8,964 nt of DNA from Planctomycetota bacterium. Lineage in GTDB: Bacteria; Planctomycetota; B129-G9. Below are positions 1 to 6,191 of this stretch, one piece after another. Below the pieces are notes generated by a model, which was not told where the DNA came from, made no database searches, and saw only the letters and a list, made by a program, of their open reading frames with translations. Each line of letters starts with the position of its first letter. Positions within the stretch are counted from its first letter, which is position 1. The position numbers and the translations under genes were made by a program. The stretch covers positions 1 through 8,964 of the forward strand of contig QNCA01000041.1 of assembly GCA_003644325.1 (NCBI GenBank). Reading direction: 5' to 3'.

Positions 1-889
1 ACGGCATGGTCCGCCGCAGCAGCACGGAGAAATTCGAGCGGATTGACCATTTGCTGGACAATATCAAGCTGCACCAGGCCGACCTGCTCGACCAGTTGTC
101 GATAATCCGCATGGTGGAAGAGGTCCAGCCGGACGAGATTTACAACCTGGCGGCGATGTCTTTCGTGCCGACGTCGTGGGACCAGCCGGTACTTACCGGC
201 GAGTTCACCGCGCTGGGGGTAACGCGAATGCTGGAGGCCGTCCGGCAGGTAAACCGCAAGATAAGGTTCTACCAGGCGTCCAGCAGCGAGATGTTCGGCA
301 AGGTAAAGGAAACGCCGCAGACGGAGGAAACGCCCTTCTACCCGCGCAGCCCCTACGGCGTGGCAAAGGTCTACGGCCATACATCACGGTGAACTACCGC
401 GAGTCGTACGACATTTTCGGCTGCTGCGGCATACTGTTCAACCACGAGTCGCCGCGCCGCGGCCTGGAGTTCGTCACGCGCAAGGTGACCGACGGCGCCG
501 CGAAAATCAAACTCGGCCTCGCAAAAGAACTGCGCCTGGGCAACCTCGAGTCAAAGCGCGACTGGGGCTTCGCCGGGGACTACGTGAAGGCGATGTGGGC
601 GATGCTCCAGCAGGATGAGCCCGACGACTACGTGGTCTCTTCGGGAGAGACCCACTCAATCCGTGAACTCGTCGAACTGGCGTTCGGCTATTTGGACCTC
701 GATTACAAGAAATATGTCGTGCAGGACCCCAAGTTTTACCGTCCCGCCGAGGTGCACCTGCTCCTGGGCAACCCCGCCAAGGCCAAGAAGAAACTGGGCT
801 GGGAACCGGAGGTTACCTTTGAAGGGCTCGTCAAGATGATGGTCGAGAGCGACCTCGAACTGCTCAGGAAGAAACACGGAATAACGTAA
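1..889 (+). pseudogene. gmd: GDP-mannose 4,6-dehydratase, 5'-truncated by the window and frameshifted
   Basis: Gmd converts GDP-D-mannose to GDP-4-keto-6-deoxy-D-mannose, the precursor of GDP-rhamnose and GDP-fucose. It is a cytosolic short-chain dehydrogenase/reductase with bound NADP. The frame is already open at base 3 and reads as the conserved HGMVRRSS region, so the Rossmann glycine motif lies left of the window. Visible family signatures are [15 protein letters not shown], the catalytic [10 protein letters not shown] (Ser/Glu) and [11 protein letters not shown] (the Tyr and Lys of YxxxK), then [17 protein letters not shown], and [20 protein letters not shown]. The frame breaks after the His codon at 378-380. 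The upstream frame stops at 390-392, while the downstream frame continues from ATC at 383 to TAA at 887-889. Restoring one T gives [12 protein letters not shown], the family consensus. About 295 residues are visible, consistent with the shorter (about 325-residue) Gmd type. It pairs functionally with the next gene. The break could be real decay or a sequencing or assembly error. Confidence 0.9.
378..385 (+). other. Single-base deletion (frameshift point) in gmd
   Basis: The bases here read CAT AC ATC. The first frame encodes ...KVYGH up to 380 and the second resumes at ATC (383) with ITVNYRESY. Only two bases remain where one aromatic codon is expected. CATTAC would give His-Tyr and restore one continuous Gmd. 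Both flanks are conserved to the expected degree and no other lesion is visible, so the break is either very recent or an error in the sequence. Confidence 0.85.
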
Positions 890-913
890 GCGGCGAGAGG
901 GGTCAGACGCCGC
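890..913 (+). repeat. Inverted repeat directly after the gmd stop
   Basis: GCGGCG at 890-895 can pair with CGCCGC at 908-913 around a 12-base loop containing GGGGTCAGA. It begins on the first base after the gmd stop codon. It is the first of several hairpins in the gmd-rmd gap. Whether it belongs to repeat copy A or is an independent structure cannot be told from one copy. Confidence 0.4.
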
Positions 914-918
914 CCGCC

Positions 919-943
919 CCGAGCCGTAAAGGGCTCGGTCTTT
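919..943 (+). terminator. Possible Rho-independent terminator after gmd
   Basis: A perfect 7-bp stem is formed by CCGAGCC (919-925) and GGCTCGG (932-938), with the 6-base loop GTAAAG, followed by TCTTT (939-943). The GC-rich stem, short loop and following T-rich bases fit an intrinsic terminator for gmd, although the T-tract is short and interrupted. If active, rmd would need its own promoter or rely on read-through. None of this block is seen at copy B, so it appears not to be part of the dispersed repeat. Confidence 0.5.
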
Positions 944-946
944 CCC

Positions 947-1039
947 TCGGACCCTGAGGGTCCTCGGGACGAGGACCTGAACGGGTACGGCCGGGGACTT
1001 GCCGGGGGGGCCGGCTCGTAGATGGTGACCGTCATCTTT
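947..1039 (+). repeat. Dispersed intergenic repeat, copy A
   Basis: This stretch is clearly related to 6279-6376. Both open with TCGGACCCTGA and GGGTCCTC, then CGAGGACC and GAACGGG, and both end in a block of 24 identical bases (1006-1029 here, 6343-6366 in copy B). The middle (about 985-1003) has diverged. GGACCC-TGA-GGGTCC and GGTCCTC-GGGAC-GAGGACC are two overlapping inverted repeats that compete for the same bases. The right end is a decayed form of the GGTGAC/GTCACC palindrome (1024-1039). The copy lies between the gmd stop and the rmd ribosome-binding site. It has no coding capacity of its own and looks like a REP-type or MITE-type element. Confidence 0.75.
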
Positions 1040-1060
1040 ATCCGTCACCGTGTAAAAAGC

Positions 1061-1065
1061 AGGAG
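1061..1065 (+). promoter_or_regulatory. Ribosome-binding site of rmd
   Basis: AGGAG ends six bases before the ATG at 1072. This is a strong Shine-Dalgarno match and fixes the start. It lies just outside repeat copy A, so translation initiation does not depend on the repeat. Confidence 0.75.
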
Positions 1066-1071
1066 AGCGCA

Positions 1072-2034
1072 ATGAAATCACTGATTACCGGCATCGACGG
1101 CTTCGTGGGGTCGCATCTCACCTCACTGCTTTTAGGGCGTGGGGACGAGGTGGGGGGGACGTTTCATTACGACCCCGACTTGAAACTGCTCGGCGATCTC
1201 GCGGGAAGGGTCAAAACATATAATCTGGACGTTCGCGACAGGGAGCAGGTCGCATCCGTCCTCGAGCAGTTCAGACCCGACCGCATCTTCCATCTTGCCG
1301 CGATTGCCTTTGTTCCCGTGAGTTTCGAGAACCCGCACCTGGTCTTCGAGGTGAACCTGTTCGGCACGATAAACCTCTGCGACTGCCTGCTGGAGACGGG
1401 CCTCAAAGCCAAGACACTTTTCGTGAGCACCGCGGAGGTTTACGGCAGCGTAAATCCCGAGGACCTGCCCCTGACGGAAGAAGACCGACCCGCGCCCACG
1501 AATCCCTACGCCGTGAGCAAACTCGCCGCGGAGATGATGAGCGCGCAGTACGTGAGACACCACGGCATGGAAATCGTCCGCGTCAGGCCGTTCAACCACA
1601 CCGGCCCGGGGCAGTCGCCCAAGTTCGTCTGCTCGGACTTCGCCAAACAGATCGCCGAGATAGAGGCGGGCGCGCGCGAGCCGGTCATGCGCGTGGGCAA
1701 CCTGGAATCGAGGCGCGATCTCAGCGACGTGCGCGACATCGTTCGAGCCTACGTCATGGCGCTGGACAAATGCGAGGGTAACGGAGAAGTTTACAACCTC
1801 GGCTCCGAACGCAGTTATCTCATAAGGGACGTCCTGGACATGCTGCTGAACATGTCCGACGCAAAAATAAAAGTCGAGCGCGACCCCGAAAAGATGCGCC
1901 CGTCGGACACGCCGGACATTTACGGCGACTGCGCGAAGTTCCGCGCCGCGACCGGCTGGCGCCCGGAACGCACATTCAGGGAAACTCTCGCCGATACGTT
2001 GGACTACTGGCGCAGAAGCGTGAAAGGCGACTGA
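1072..2034 (+). CDS. rmd: GDP-4-keto-6-deoxy-D-mannose reductase (GDP-D-rhamnose synthesis)
   Basis: This 320-residue NAD(P)-dependent epimerase/dehydratase-family protein most likely reduces the Gmd product to GDP-D-rhamnose. Seen in the sequence: an N-terminal Rossmann motif TGIDGFVGSHL (residues 6-16), HLAAIAFVPVSFENP (about 74-88), the active-site segment FVSTAEVYG (117-125), YAVSK (Tyr146, Lys150), RPFNHTGPGQ (172-181) and GNLESRRDLSDVRDIVRAY (209-227). The RPFNHTGPGQ / FVCSDFAKQIAEIE / GNLESRRD combination is characteristic of RMD-type reductases, as known from the A-band gmd-rmd pair of Pseudomonas. Length is normal and the ATG has a good AGGAG site. The last codons (VKGD and the stop) run into a palindromic repeat. 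Alternative: a reductase giving another GDP-6-deoxyhexose such as 6-deoxytalose. If gmd is truly broken, this enzyme would lack its substrate unless another gmd exists. Confidence 0.85.
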   Translation: MKSLITGIDGFVGSHLTSLLLGRGDEVGGTFHYDPDLKLLGDLAGRVKTYNLDVRDREQVASVLEQFRPDRIFHLAAIAFVPVSFENPHLVFEVNLFGTINLCDCLLETGLKAKTLFVSTAEVYGSVNPEDLPLTEEDRPAPTNPYAVSKLAAEMMSAQYVRHHGMEIVRVRPFNHTGPGQSPKFVCSDFAKQIAEIEAGAREPVMRVGNLESRRDLSDVRDIVRAYVMALDKCEGNGEVYNLGSERSYLIRDVLDMLLNMSDAKIKVERDPEKMRPSDTPDIYGDCAKFRAATGWRPERTFRETLADTLDYWRRSVKGD

Positions 2035-2052
2035 AAGGTGACTGTCACCTTT
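2021..2052 (+). repeat. Perfect 19-nt palindrome with an adjacent partial copy, overlapping the rmd stop
   Basis: AAAGGTGACTGTCACCTTT at 2034-2052 is a perfect inverted repeat: 9-bp arms around one central T. It starts on the last base of the rmd TGA stop. Immediately before it, TGAAAGGCGACTG (2021-2033) nearly repeats TGAAAGGTGACTG (2032-2044), so a half-unit lies inside the coding end of rmd. The same core appears at both ends of repeat copy B and, decayed, at the right end of copy A. It lies 28 bases before the ubiD start, so a role as an attenuator, an mRNA 3'-end stabiliser or a protein-binding site is possible but unproven. Confidence 0.8.
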
Positions 2053-2080
2053 CCGACAAACTCTGAGTTACTCAATTATT

Positions 2081-3523
2081 ATGCCATTCAGGGACCTTCG
2101 AGATTTCATCCGGGCGCTGGAAGCCGCCGGAGAACTGAAGCGAATCCAGGCCGAGGTTGACCCCGAACTGGAAATCACCGAGATTGCGTCGCGAGTGGTC
2201 AAGGCCGGCGGCCCCGCCCTCCTGTTCGAGAAAGTCGGGGGGAGCGATGTGCCCCTGCTGATAAACGCCTACGGCACCGACCGGCGCATCGCAATGGCGC
2301 TGGGGGTTGAAGCGATGGACGAAATCGCCGCGCGGGTCGAGATGATACCGGCGGGGCCGCAACCCGCCGGACTCATCGGGAAAATAAAGTCCATCCCGAA
2401 ACTCATGCGCCTTGCCGACTTCTTCCCGAGGACGGTCAAGAACGGCCCGTGCAAAGAAGTCATCGAGCGCGAAAACATATCGCTTTCCCGGCTCCCCGCC
2501 CTGAAATGCTGGCCTTTGGACGCCGGGCGCTTCATCACGCTGCCGCTGGTCTTCACGCGGCATCCCGCCACCGGCGGGCAAAACTGCGGCATCTACCGAA
2601 TGCAGGTATACGACGACACGACGACCGGCATGCACTGGCACGTCCACAAGGGCGGGGCGGCGCATTACCGCGCGTATAAAGAGAGAAACGAGCGCATGCC
2701 CGTCGCGGTCGCGATAGGCGCCGACCCGGTCGTTACCTTCTGCGGCGCGGCGCCGCTGCCGGACGATTTCGACGAAATGGTCCTCGCAGGCTTCATCCGC
2801 AAAAAACCCGTCGATATGGTGAAATGCGAGACATGCGAAATAGAGGCGCCCGCCAATGCCGAGGTCGTCCTGGAGGGCTACGTTGACCCGGAAGAGTCGC
2901 GCCCGGAAGGACCCTTCGGAGACCATACAGGCTTTTACTCTCTGCCCGGCGAGTTCCCGGTCTTTCACGTAACATGCGTTACGCGCCGGAAGGACCCCAT
3001 ATACCATGCGACGGTCGTCGGCGTTCCGCCGATGGAAGACTGCTGCATCGGCCGCGCCGTCGGACGCATCTTCCTGCCGGTTATCCGCAAACAGTTGCCC
3101 GAAATAATCGATATTCACATGCCCTTCGAGGGCGTGTTTCACAACCTTGTGATAGTGTCCATTCGCAAGGCCTATCCCGGCCATGCCCGCAAGGTAATGC
3201 ACGCCCTGTGGGGCCTGGGACAGATGATGTTTACGAAGGTCATCGTCGTGGTGGATGATGACGTCGATGTCCACGACGTGAGCCGTGTGGTCTGGAAGGT
3301 CCTGAACAACATCGACCCGGAGCGGGACATCGAGTTCGCGCACGGACCGGTGGACGAGTTGGACCACGCCTCGCGCCTGCCGCGCTACGGCTCAAAGATG
3401 GGCATCGACGGCACGCGCAAGTGGAAGGGCGAAGGCTTCACGCGTGACTGGCCCGACGAAATCAAAATGACCCCGGAGGTCATCGAGCGCGTGACGCGCA
3501 GGTGGAGAGAATACGGCCTGTAA
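2081..3523 (+). CDS. ubiD: UbiD-family decarboxylase, probably for menaquinone (futalosine pathway)
   Basis: This 480-residue protein is a full-length UbiD-type decarboxylase, a cytosolic enzyme using prenylated FMN and a divalent metal. It opens with the family start FRDLRDFIRALEAAGELKRI. The cofactor/metal region contains QNCGIYRMQ (Asn168, Arg173) and GMHWHVHKGG (His185-His189). Acidic active-site residues are in LEGYVDPEE (Glu265) and PEGPFGDHTGFY (Glu276, Asp281). Together these supply the Asn/His/Glu metal set and Glu-Arg-Glu catalytic set expected from the family. Because mqnE is two genes downstream, the likely role is decarboxylating the prenylated dihydroxynaphthoate intermediate, the MqnL-type step, rather than ubiquinone synthesis or degradation of an aromatic acid. 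The prenyl-FMN supplier UbiX and the prenyltransferase are not in the window. The start is less certain than for neighbours: only a weak TGAG at 2064-2067 precedes the ATG. Confidence 0.9.
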   Translation: MPFRDLRDFIRALEAAGELKRIQAEVDPELEITEIASRVVKAGGPALLFEKVGGSDVPLLINAYGTDRRIAMALGVEAMDEIAARVEMIPAGPQPAGLIGKIKSIPKLMRLADFFPRTVKNGPCKEVIERENISLSRLPALKCWPLDAGRFITLPLVFTRHPATGGQNCGIYRMQVYDDTTTGMHWHVHKGGAAHYRAYKERNERMPVAVAIGADPVVTFCGAAPLPDDFDEMVLAGFIRKKPVDMVKCETCEIEAPANAEVVLEGYVDPEESRPEGPFGDHTGFYSLPGEFPVFHVTCVTRRKDPIYHATVVGVPPMEDCCIGRAVGRIFLPVIRKQLPEIIDIHMPFEGVFHNLVIVSIRKAYPGHARKVMHALWGLGQMMFTKVIVVVDDDVDVHDVSRVVWKVLNNIDPERDIEFAHGPVDELDHASRLPRYGSKMGIDGTRKWKGEGFTRDWPDEIKMTPEVIERVTRRWREYGL

Positions 3524-3524
3524 T

Positions 3525-3545
3525 GGTTTCAGGTTTCAGGTTCCA
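3525..3545 (+). repeat. Three tandem heptamers GGTTTCA between ubiD and mscS
   Basis: GGTTTCA occurs at 3525-3531 and 3532-3538, followed by GGTTCCA at 3539-3545. A further diverged unit, TGATTTCA, ends inside the mscS ribosome-binding site. The array fills most of the 40-base gap after the ubiD stop. It is a short direct-repeat tract that could arise by slippage. No function is evident. Confidence 0.6.
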
Positions 3546-3552
3546 TGATTTC

Positions 3553-3557
3553 AGGAG
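3553..3557 (+). promoter_or_regulatory. Ribosome-binding site of the MscS-family gene
   Basis: AGGAG ends six bases before the ATG at 3564 and supports that start. The site overlaps the end of the heptamer repeat tract. Confidence 0.7.
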
Positions 3558-3563
3558 CGAGAG

Positions 3564-4619
3564 ATGGATTTTCTTTACACGACATATCTTAATAACCCAG
3601 TGTGGAAGTGGCTGATTACCGCGGGGAGCGTCGTTGCGGTTTTTGTGTTCCTGAAGATAACGAAGGGGATTATCGCAGCCAGGGCCGCGGACTTTTCCAA
3701 GAAAACAAAGACGGAGTGGGACGACCTGGTGGCGGGCCTGATAAAGGGCACTAATTTCTTTCTCCTTCTAGCGCTGTCGGTATATGTGGGTTCGCAGTTT
3801 CTTGTTCTTGCGCCGCTGATAATGTTCTGGATAGGCAGGCTTGCCGTCATCGCGCTGTTCATCCAGGGCGCAATCTGGGGCGGCAAGATTCTTGAATTTA
3901 TCATATCACGCCATGTCAAGCGCAAGATGGAGCGTGACCCCGGCGCCGTGACGACCATCAAGGCGCTTGGATTTATCGGGAAACTGGCGCTGTATTCGAT
4001 AGTTTTTCTTCTGATACTGGACAACCTCGGCATAGACGTTACCACGCTGATAGCCGGCCTCGGAGTCGGCGGCGTTGCGGTGGCGCTGGCGGTCCAGAAC
4101 ATACTGGGCGACCTGTTCTCGTCTTTCTCCATTATGCTGGACAAGCCGTTTGTGATAGGCGATTTCGTCATCGTGGACGATTATCTCGGCACGGTGGAGC
4201 ACATCGGCCTGAAGACCACGCGCATCCGCAGTCTCTCCGGAGAGCAGATAGTCTTTTCCAACACGGACCTCTTGAACAGCCGTATCCGCAACTACAAGCG
4301 AATGTACGAACGCCGCGTGGTGTCTTCCATCGGGGTGACCTACCAGACGCCGCTGGAAAAACTCAAGGCCATCCCGACAATAATCAGAGAGGCTATCGAG
4401 GCACAGGAGGCCGCGCGGTTCGACAGGGCGCATTTCAAGGCGTATGGAGACTTCTCCCTGAATTTCGAGTTCGTTTACTACGTGAAAAGCCCGGACTACA
4501 ACGCCTACATGGACGTACAGCAGGAGATAAATCTAATCATCTACCGGCGCTTCGCCGAGGAAAAAATCGAATTCGCCTACCCGACGCAGACCCTGTTCGT
4601 GAACAGGGGAGAACGATGA
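3564..4619 (+). CDS. MscS-family small-conductance mechanosensitive ion channel
   Basis: This 351-residue membrane protein belongs to the MscS family, whose members open under membrane tension to release solutes on osmotic downshock. Hydrophobic segments lie at about residues 13-32, 62-82, 84-105 and 133-152. They are followed by the pore-lining helix region (about 158-186), with the Gly/Ala-rich LIAGLGVGGVAVALAVQN leading into ILGDLFSS. The soluble MscS beta domain follows, with KPFVIGDFVIVDDYLGTVEHIGLKTT-type sequence at about 194-219 and FSNTDLLNSRIRNY at 241-254. The C-terminal alpha/beta domain ends in FAYPTQTLFV, typical of the family. The N-terminal part has more membrane segments than the three of E. 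coli MscS. The stop overlaps the mqnE start by four bases (ATGA), so the two genes are probably co-transcribed and translationally coupled. The link to menaquinone synthesis is positional only. Confidence 0.9.
   Translation: MDFLYTTYLNNPVWKWLITAGSVVAVFVFLKITKGIIAARAADFSKKTKTEWDDLVAGLIKGTNFFLLLALSVYVGSQFLVLAPLIMFWIGRLAVIALFIQGAIWGGKILEFIISRHVKRKMERDPGAVTTIKALGFIGKLALYSIVFLLILDNLGIDVTTLIAGLGVGGVAVALAVQNILGDLFSSFSIMLDKPFVIGDFVIVDDYLGTVEHIGLKTTRIRSLSGEQIVFSNTDLLNSRIRNYKRMYERRVVSSIGVTYQTPLEKLKAIPTIIREAIEAQEAARFDRAHFKAYGDFSLNFEFVYYVKSPDYNAYMDVQQEINLIIYRRFAEEKIEFAYPTQTLFVNRGER
4605..4611 (+). promoter_or_regulatory. Ribosome-binding site of mqnE inside the channel gene
   Basis: AGGGGAG lies within the last codons of the MscS-family gene, four bases before the mqnE ATG at 4616. 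With the ATGA stop/start overlap it suggests translational coupling. Confidence 0.65.
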
Positions 4620-5692
4620 AGTCATTGCGGTCCATTCGGGAAAAGGTGGAATCCGGCGAGCGCCTTTCCGCGTCCGACGGTGTCGCCCTGTTCAAGAGCA
4701 ACGACGTGCTGGAAACAGGTCGGCTGGCGAATATCGTGCGCGAGAGAAAGAACGGCAACCGCGCGTATTACATCATCAACTATCATATCAACTACGCGAA
4801 CATCTGTGTGAACCGGTGCCGGTTCTGCGCCTTCAGTCGCAGCGCGGGCGAGGACGGCGCTTACGAGATGGACATGGAGGAGATACTCCGCCGCGCCGAC
4901 GAGGCGGCGCGCATGGGCGCGACCGAGATACACATCGTCGGCGGGCTGCACCCCGCCCTGCCGTTTGAGTTCTACACGGAAATGCTGCGCGAGATACGCT
5001 CGCGCCATCCCCACATCCATCTGCAGGCGTTCACAGCGGTGGAGATAGCGCACATCGCCGGAGTGGGGGGGATGCCGGTGGGGGACGCCCTTGTGGAATT
5101 GCGGGAGGCGGGGCTGGGCTCGCTGCCGGGGGGCGGCGCGGAGGTCTTCGCGCCGAGAGTGCGGCGGGAAATCTGCCCGGAAAAACTGCCGGGCGAGAAG
5201 TGGCTGGACGTCATGCGCACCGCGCACAGGCTCAACATCCGCTCAAACGCGACCATGCTCTACGGGCACGTCGAAACGCCCGAGGAAAAGATAGAACATC
5301 TCATAAAACTGCGCGAACTGCAGGACGAAACCGGCGGCTTCATGTCTTTCATCCCGCTCGCGTTCCATCCGCGCAACACCGGCATTTCCCGTCGTTTCGG
5401 CACGACGGGCATCGAGGACCTGAAGCACCTGGCGATAGCGCGCCTGATGCTGGACAACTTCGACCACATCAAGGCGTTTTGGATAATGCTGGGGTTGAAG
5501 TTGTCGCAGGTGTCGCTGAGTTTCGGCGTGGACGACATCGACGGCACGGTGGTGGAGGAGAAGATTACGCACATGGCCGGCGCGGAGACTCCGCGGGGCG
5601 TCAGCGTGGAAGAGTTGCGCGGTCTCATTCGGGAGGCCGGCCGCACCCCCGTCCGGCGCGACACGCTTTACAATGCGCCCTTGGATTCGTAG
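4616..5692 (+). CDS. mqnE: Aminofutalosine synthase (radical SAM), futalosine menaquinone pathway
   Basis: MqnE joins 3-[(1-carboxyvinyl)oxy]benzoate to the adenosyl part of S-adenosylmethionine, giving aminofutalosine, an early step of the futalosine route to menaquinone. The 358-residue protein carries the radical-SAM cluster motif CVNRCRFC (Cys64, Cys68, Cys71) after NYHINYANI. Next come HIVGGLHPALPFEFY (about 106-120), the SPGGGAE-type loop GLGSLPGGGAEVF (166-178), and RSNATMLYGHVETPEE (209-224). Family-specific blocks follow: LQDETGGFMSFIPLAFHPRNT, then IKAFWIMLGLKLSQVSLSFG, DDIDGTVVEEKITHMAGA, and the ending LIREAGRTPVRRDTLYN. These separate MqnE from the related MqnC and CofH. Length is normal and the start has a strong AGGGGAG site. 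It overlaps the channel gene by four bases. A UbiD decarboxylase of the same pathway lies upstream; mqnA, B, C and D are not in the window. Confidence 0.93.
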   Translation: MKSLRSIREKVESGERLSASDGVALFKSNDVLETGRLANIVRERKNGNRAYYIINYHINYANICVNRCRFCAFSRSAGEDGAYEMDMEEILRRADEAARMGATEIHIVGGLHPALPFEFYTEMLREIRSRHPHIHLQAFTAVEIAHIAGVGGMPVGDALVELREAGLGSLPGGGAEVFAPRVRREICPEKLPGEKWLDVMRTAHRLNIRSNATMLYGHVETPEEKIEHLIKLRELQDETGGFMSFIPLAFHPRNTGISRRFGTTGIEDLKHLAIARLMLDNFDHIKAFWIMLGLKLSQVSLSFGVDDIDGTVVEEKITHMAGAETPRGVSVEELRGLIREAGRTPVRRDTLYNAPLDS

Positions 5693-5709
5693 GCCCTCCC
5701 CATTGTCTG

Positions 5710-5731
5710 AGAGCCTATCGGGATAGACTCT
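5710..5731. terminator. Hairpin between convergent genes, possible bidirectional terminator
   Basis: Bases 5710-5719 and 5722-5731 form an inverted repeat with one mismatch (C5714/A5727); in practice the loop is the four bases CGGG. It sits in the 59-base gap between the ends of mqnE (+) and the chemoreceptor-like gene (-), where a shared terminator is expected. There is no strong T-tract on either side, so it may instead be only an mRNA-end hairpin. Confidence 0.45.
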
Positions 5732-5751
5732 TGGTCAAAACCTTCGATTTC

Positions 5752-6183
5752 CTATCCGCTGCATTGGTCGTTGAGGAGGTTGTGCAGTTCGTCGGTATTC
5801 CTTATTATGCGCGTGCAGCGGCGCATTATTGAAGCGGGGCTGTAGGCGGGGTGGCGGCCGTTCCTGTGGCGCGAGGGGGGCGCGCAGAGTTTTTCCACGT
5901 CCTCCTTGAGGGCGTCAAGCCTTTTGGAGATGGCCTCCAGGTTTTTGTCGTCGGATGTGTCGTGATTGACGCTTACGCGTCGTACCGTTCGTGAGGTCTC
6001 CCGCGCAACCTTTATTATCTTCTCCCAGATCGGGTCGTCGCCCTCGATACGGAGGTCCGGGCCGGCGAGTTCGCCGAGTTGCGCGGCCTTGACCGCCGAG
6101 TGCATGGCGAGCAGGTTGCCCGTGTCGGCGAGTTCGTCGGCTGCGTCAAGGATGTGCCGGAGGCCTGTCTCTCTGTTTTTCAC
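5752..6183 (-). CDS. Small soluble protein resembling a degenerate chemoreceptor (MCP) signalling tip
   Basis: No established family is recognised with confidence. From the GTG at 6183 the product is 143 residues with no membrane segment. Residues 20-38 (DTGNLLAMHSAVKAAQLGE) match the pattern of the chemoreceptor hairpin tip TNLLALNAAIEAARAGE. After a short insertion, DDPIWEKIIKVARETSRTV (49-67) resembles the returning helix (ADEVRKLAERS). The tip has Lys and Gln where receptors have conserved Glu and Arg, and the protein is far too short for a full receptor. A predicted helical stretch (76-95) and a basic, Arg-rich C-terminus follow. Start choice: AGGTGGAG at 6192-6199 lies eight bases before this GTG, while the longer ATG at 6246 lacks such a site. 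It is downstream of the sensor kinase on the same strand, with repeat copy B between. A stand-alone helical adaptor is one possibility. Confidence 0.6.
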   Translation of the reverse strand: MKNRETGLRHILDAADELADTGNLLAMHSAVKAAQLGELAGPDLRIEGDDPIWEKIIKVARETSRTVRRVSVNHDTSDDKNLEAISKRLDALKEDVEKLCAPPSRHRNGRHPAYSPASIMRRCTRIIRNTDELHNLLNDQCSG

Positions 6184-6191
6184 GGTGAGGT

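Noticed and set aside
947..1039. Repeat copies as a CRISPR array
   Set aside because: Only two diverged copies more than 5 kb apart, with no regular spacers and no cas genes.
1072..2034. rmd as a second, duplicated gmd
   Set aside because: It shares the dehydratase/epimerase fold and the GNLES-RD block, but RPFNHTGPGQ and its overall motifs fit the RMD reductase, not Gmd.
2072..3367. Long antisense open frame (431 codons) opposite the UbiD gene
   Set aside because: It mirrors a clearly conserved gene in GC-rich DNA; its translation is rich in His, Asp and Arg with no recognisable motif, as expected of an antisense shadow.
5200..5832. Plus-strand open frame overlapping the end of mqnE and running into the convergent gene
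   Set aside because: Composition is low-complexity Arg, His, Gly and Ala, in a shifted frame of mqnE; no ribosome-binding site or domain.
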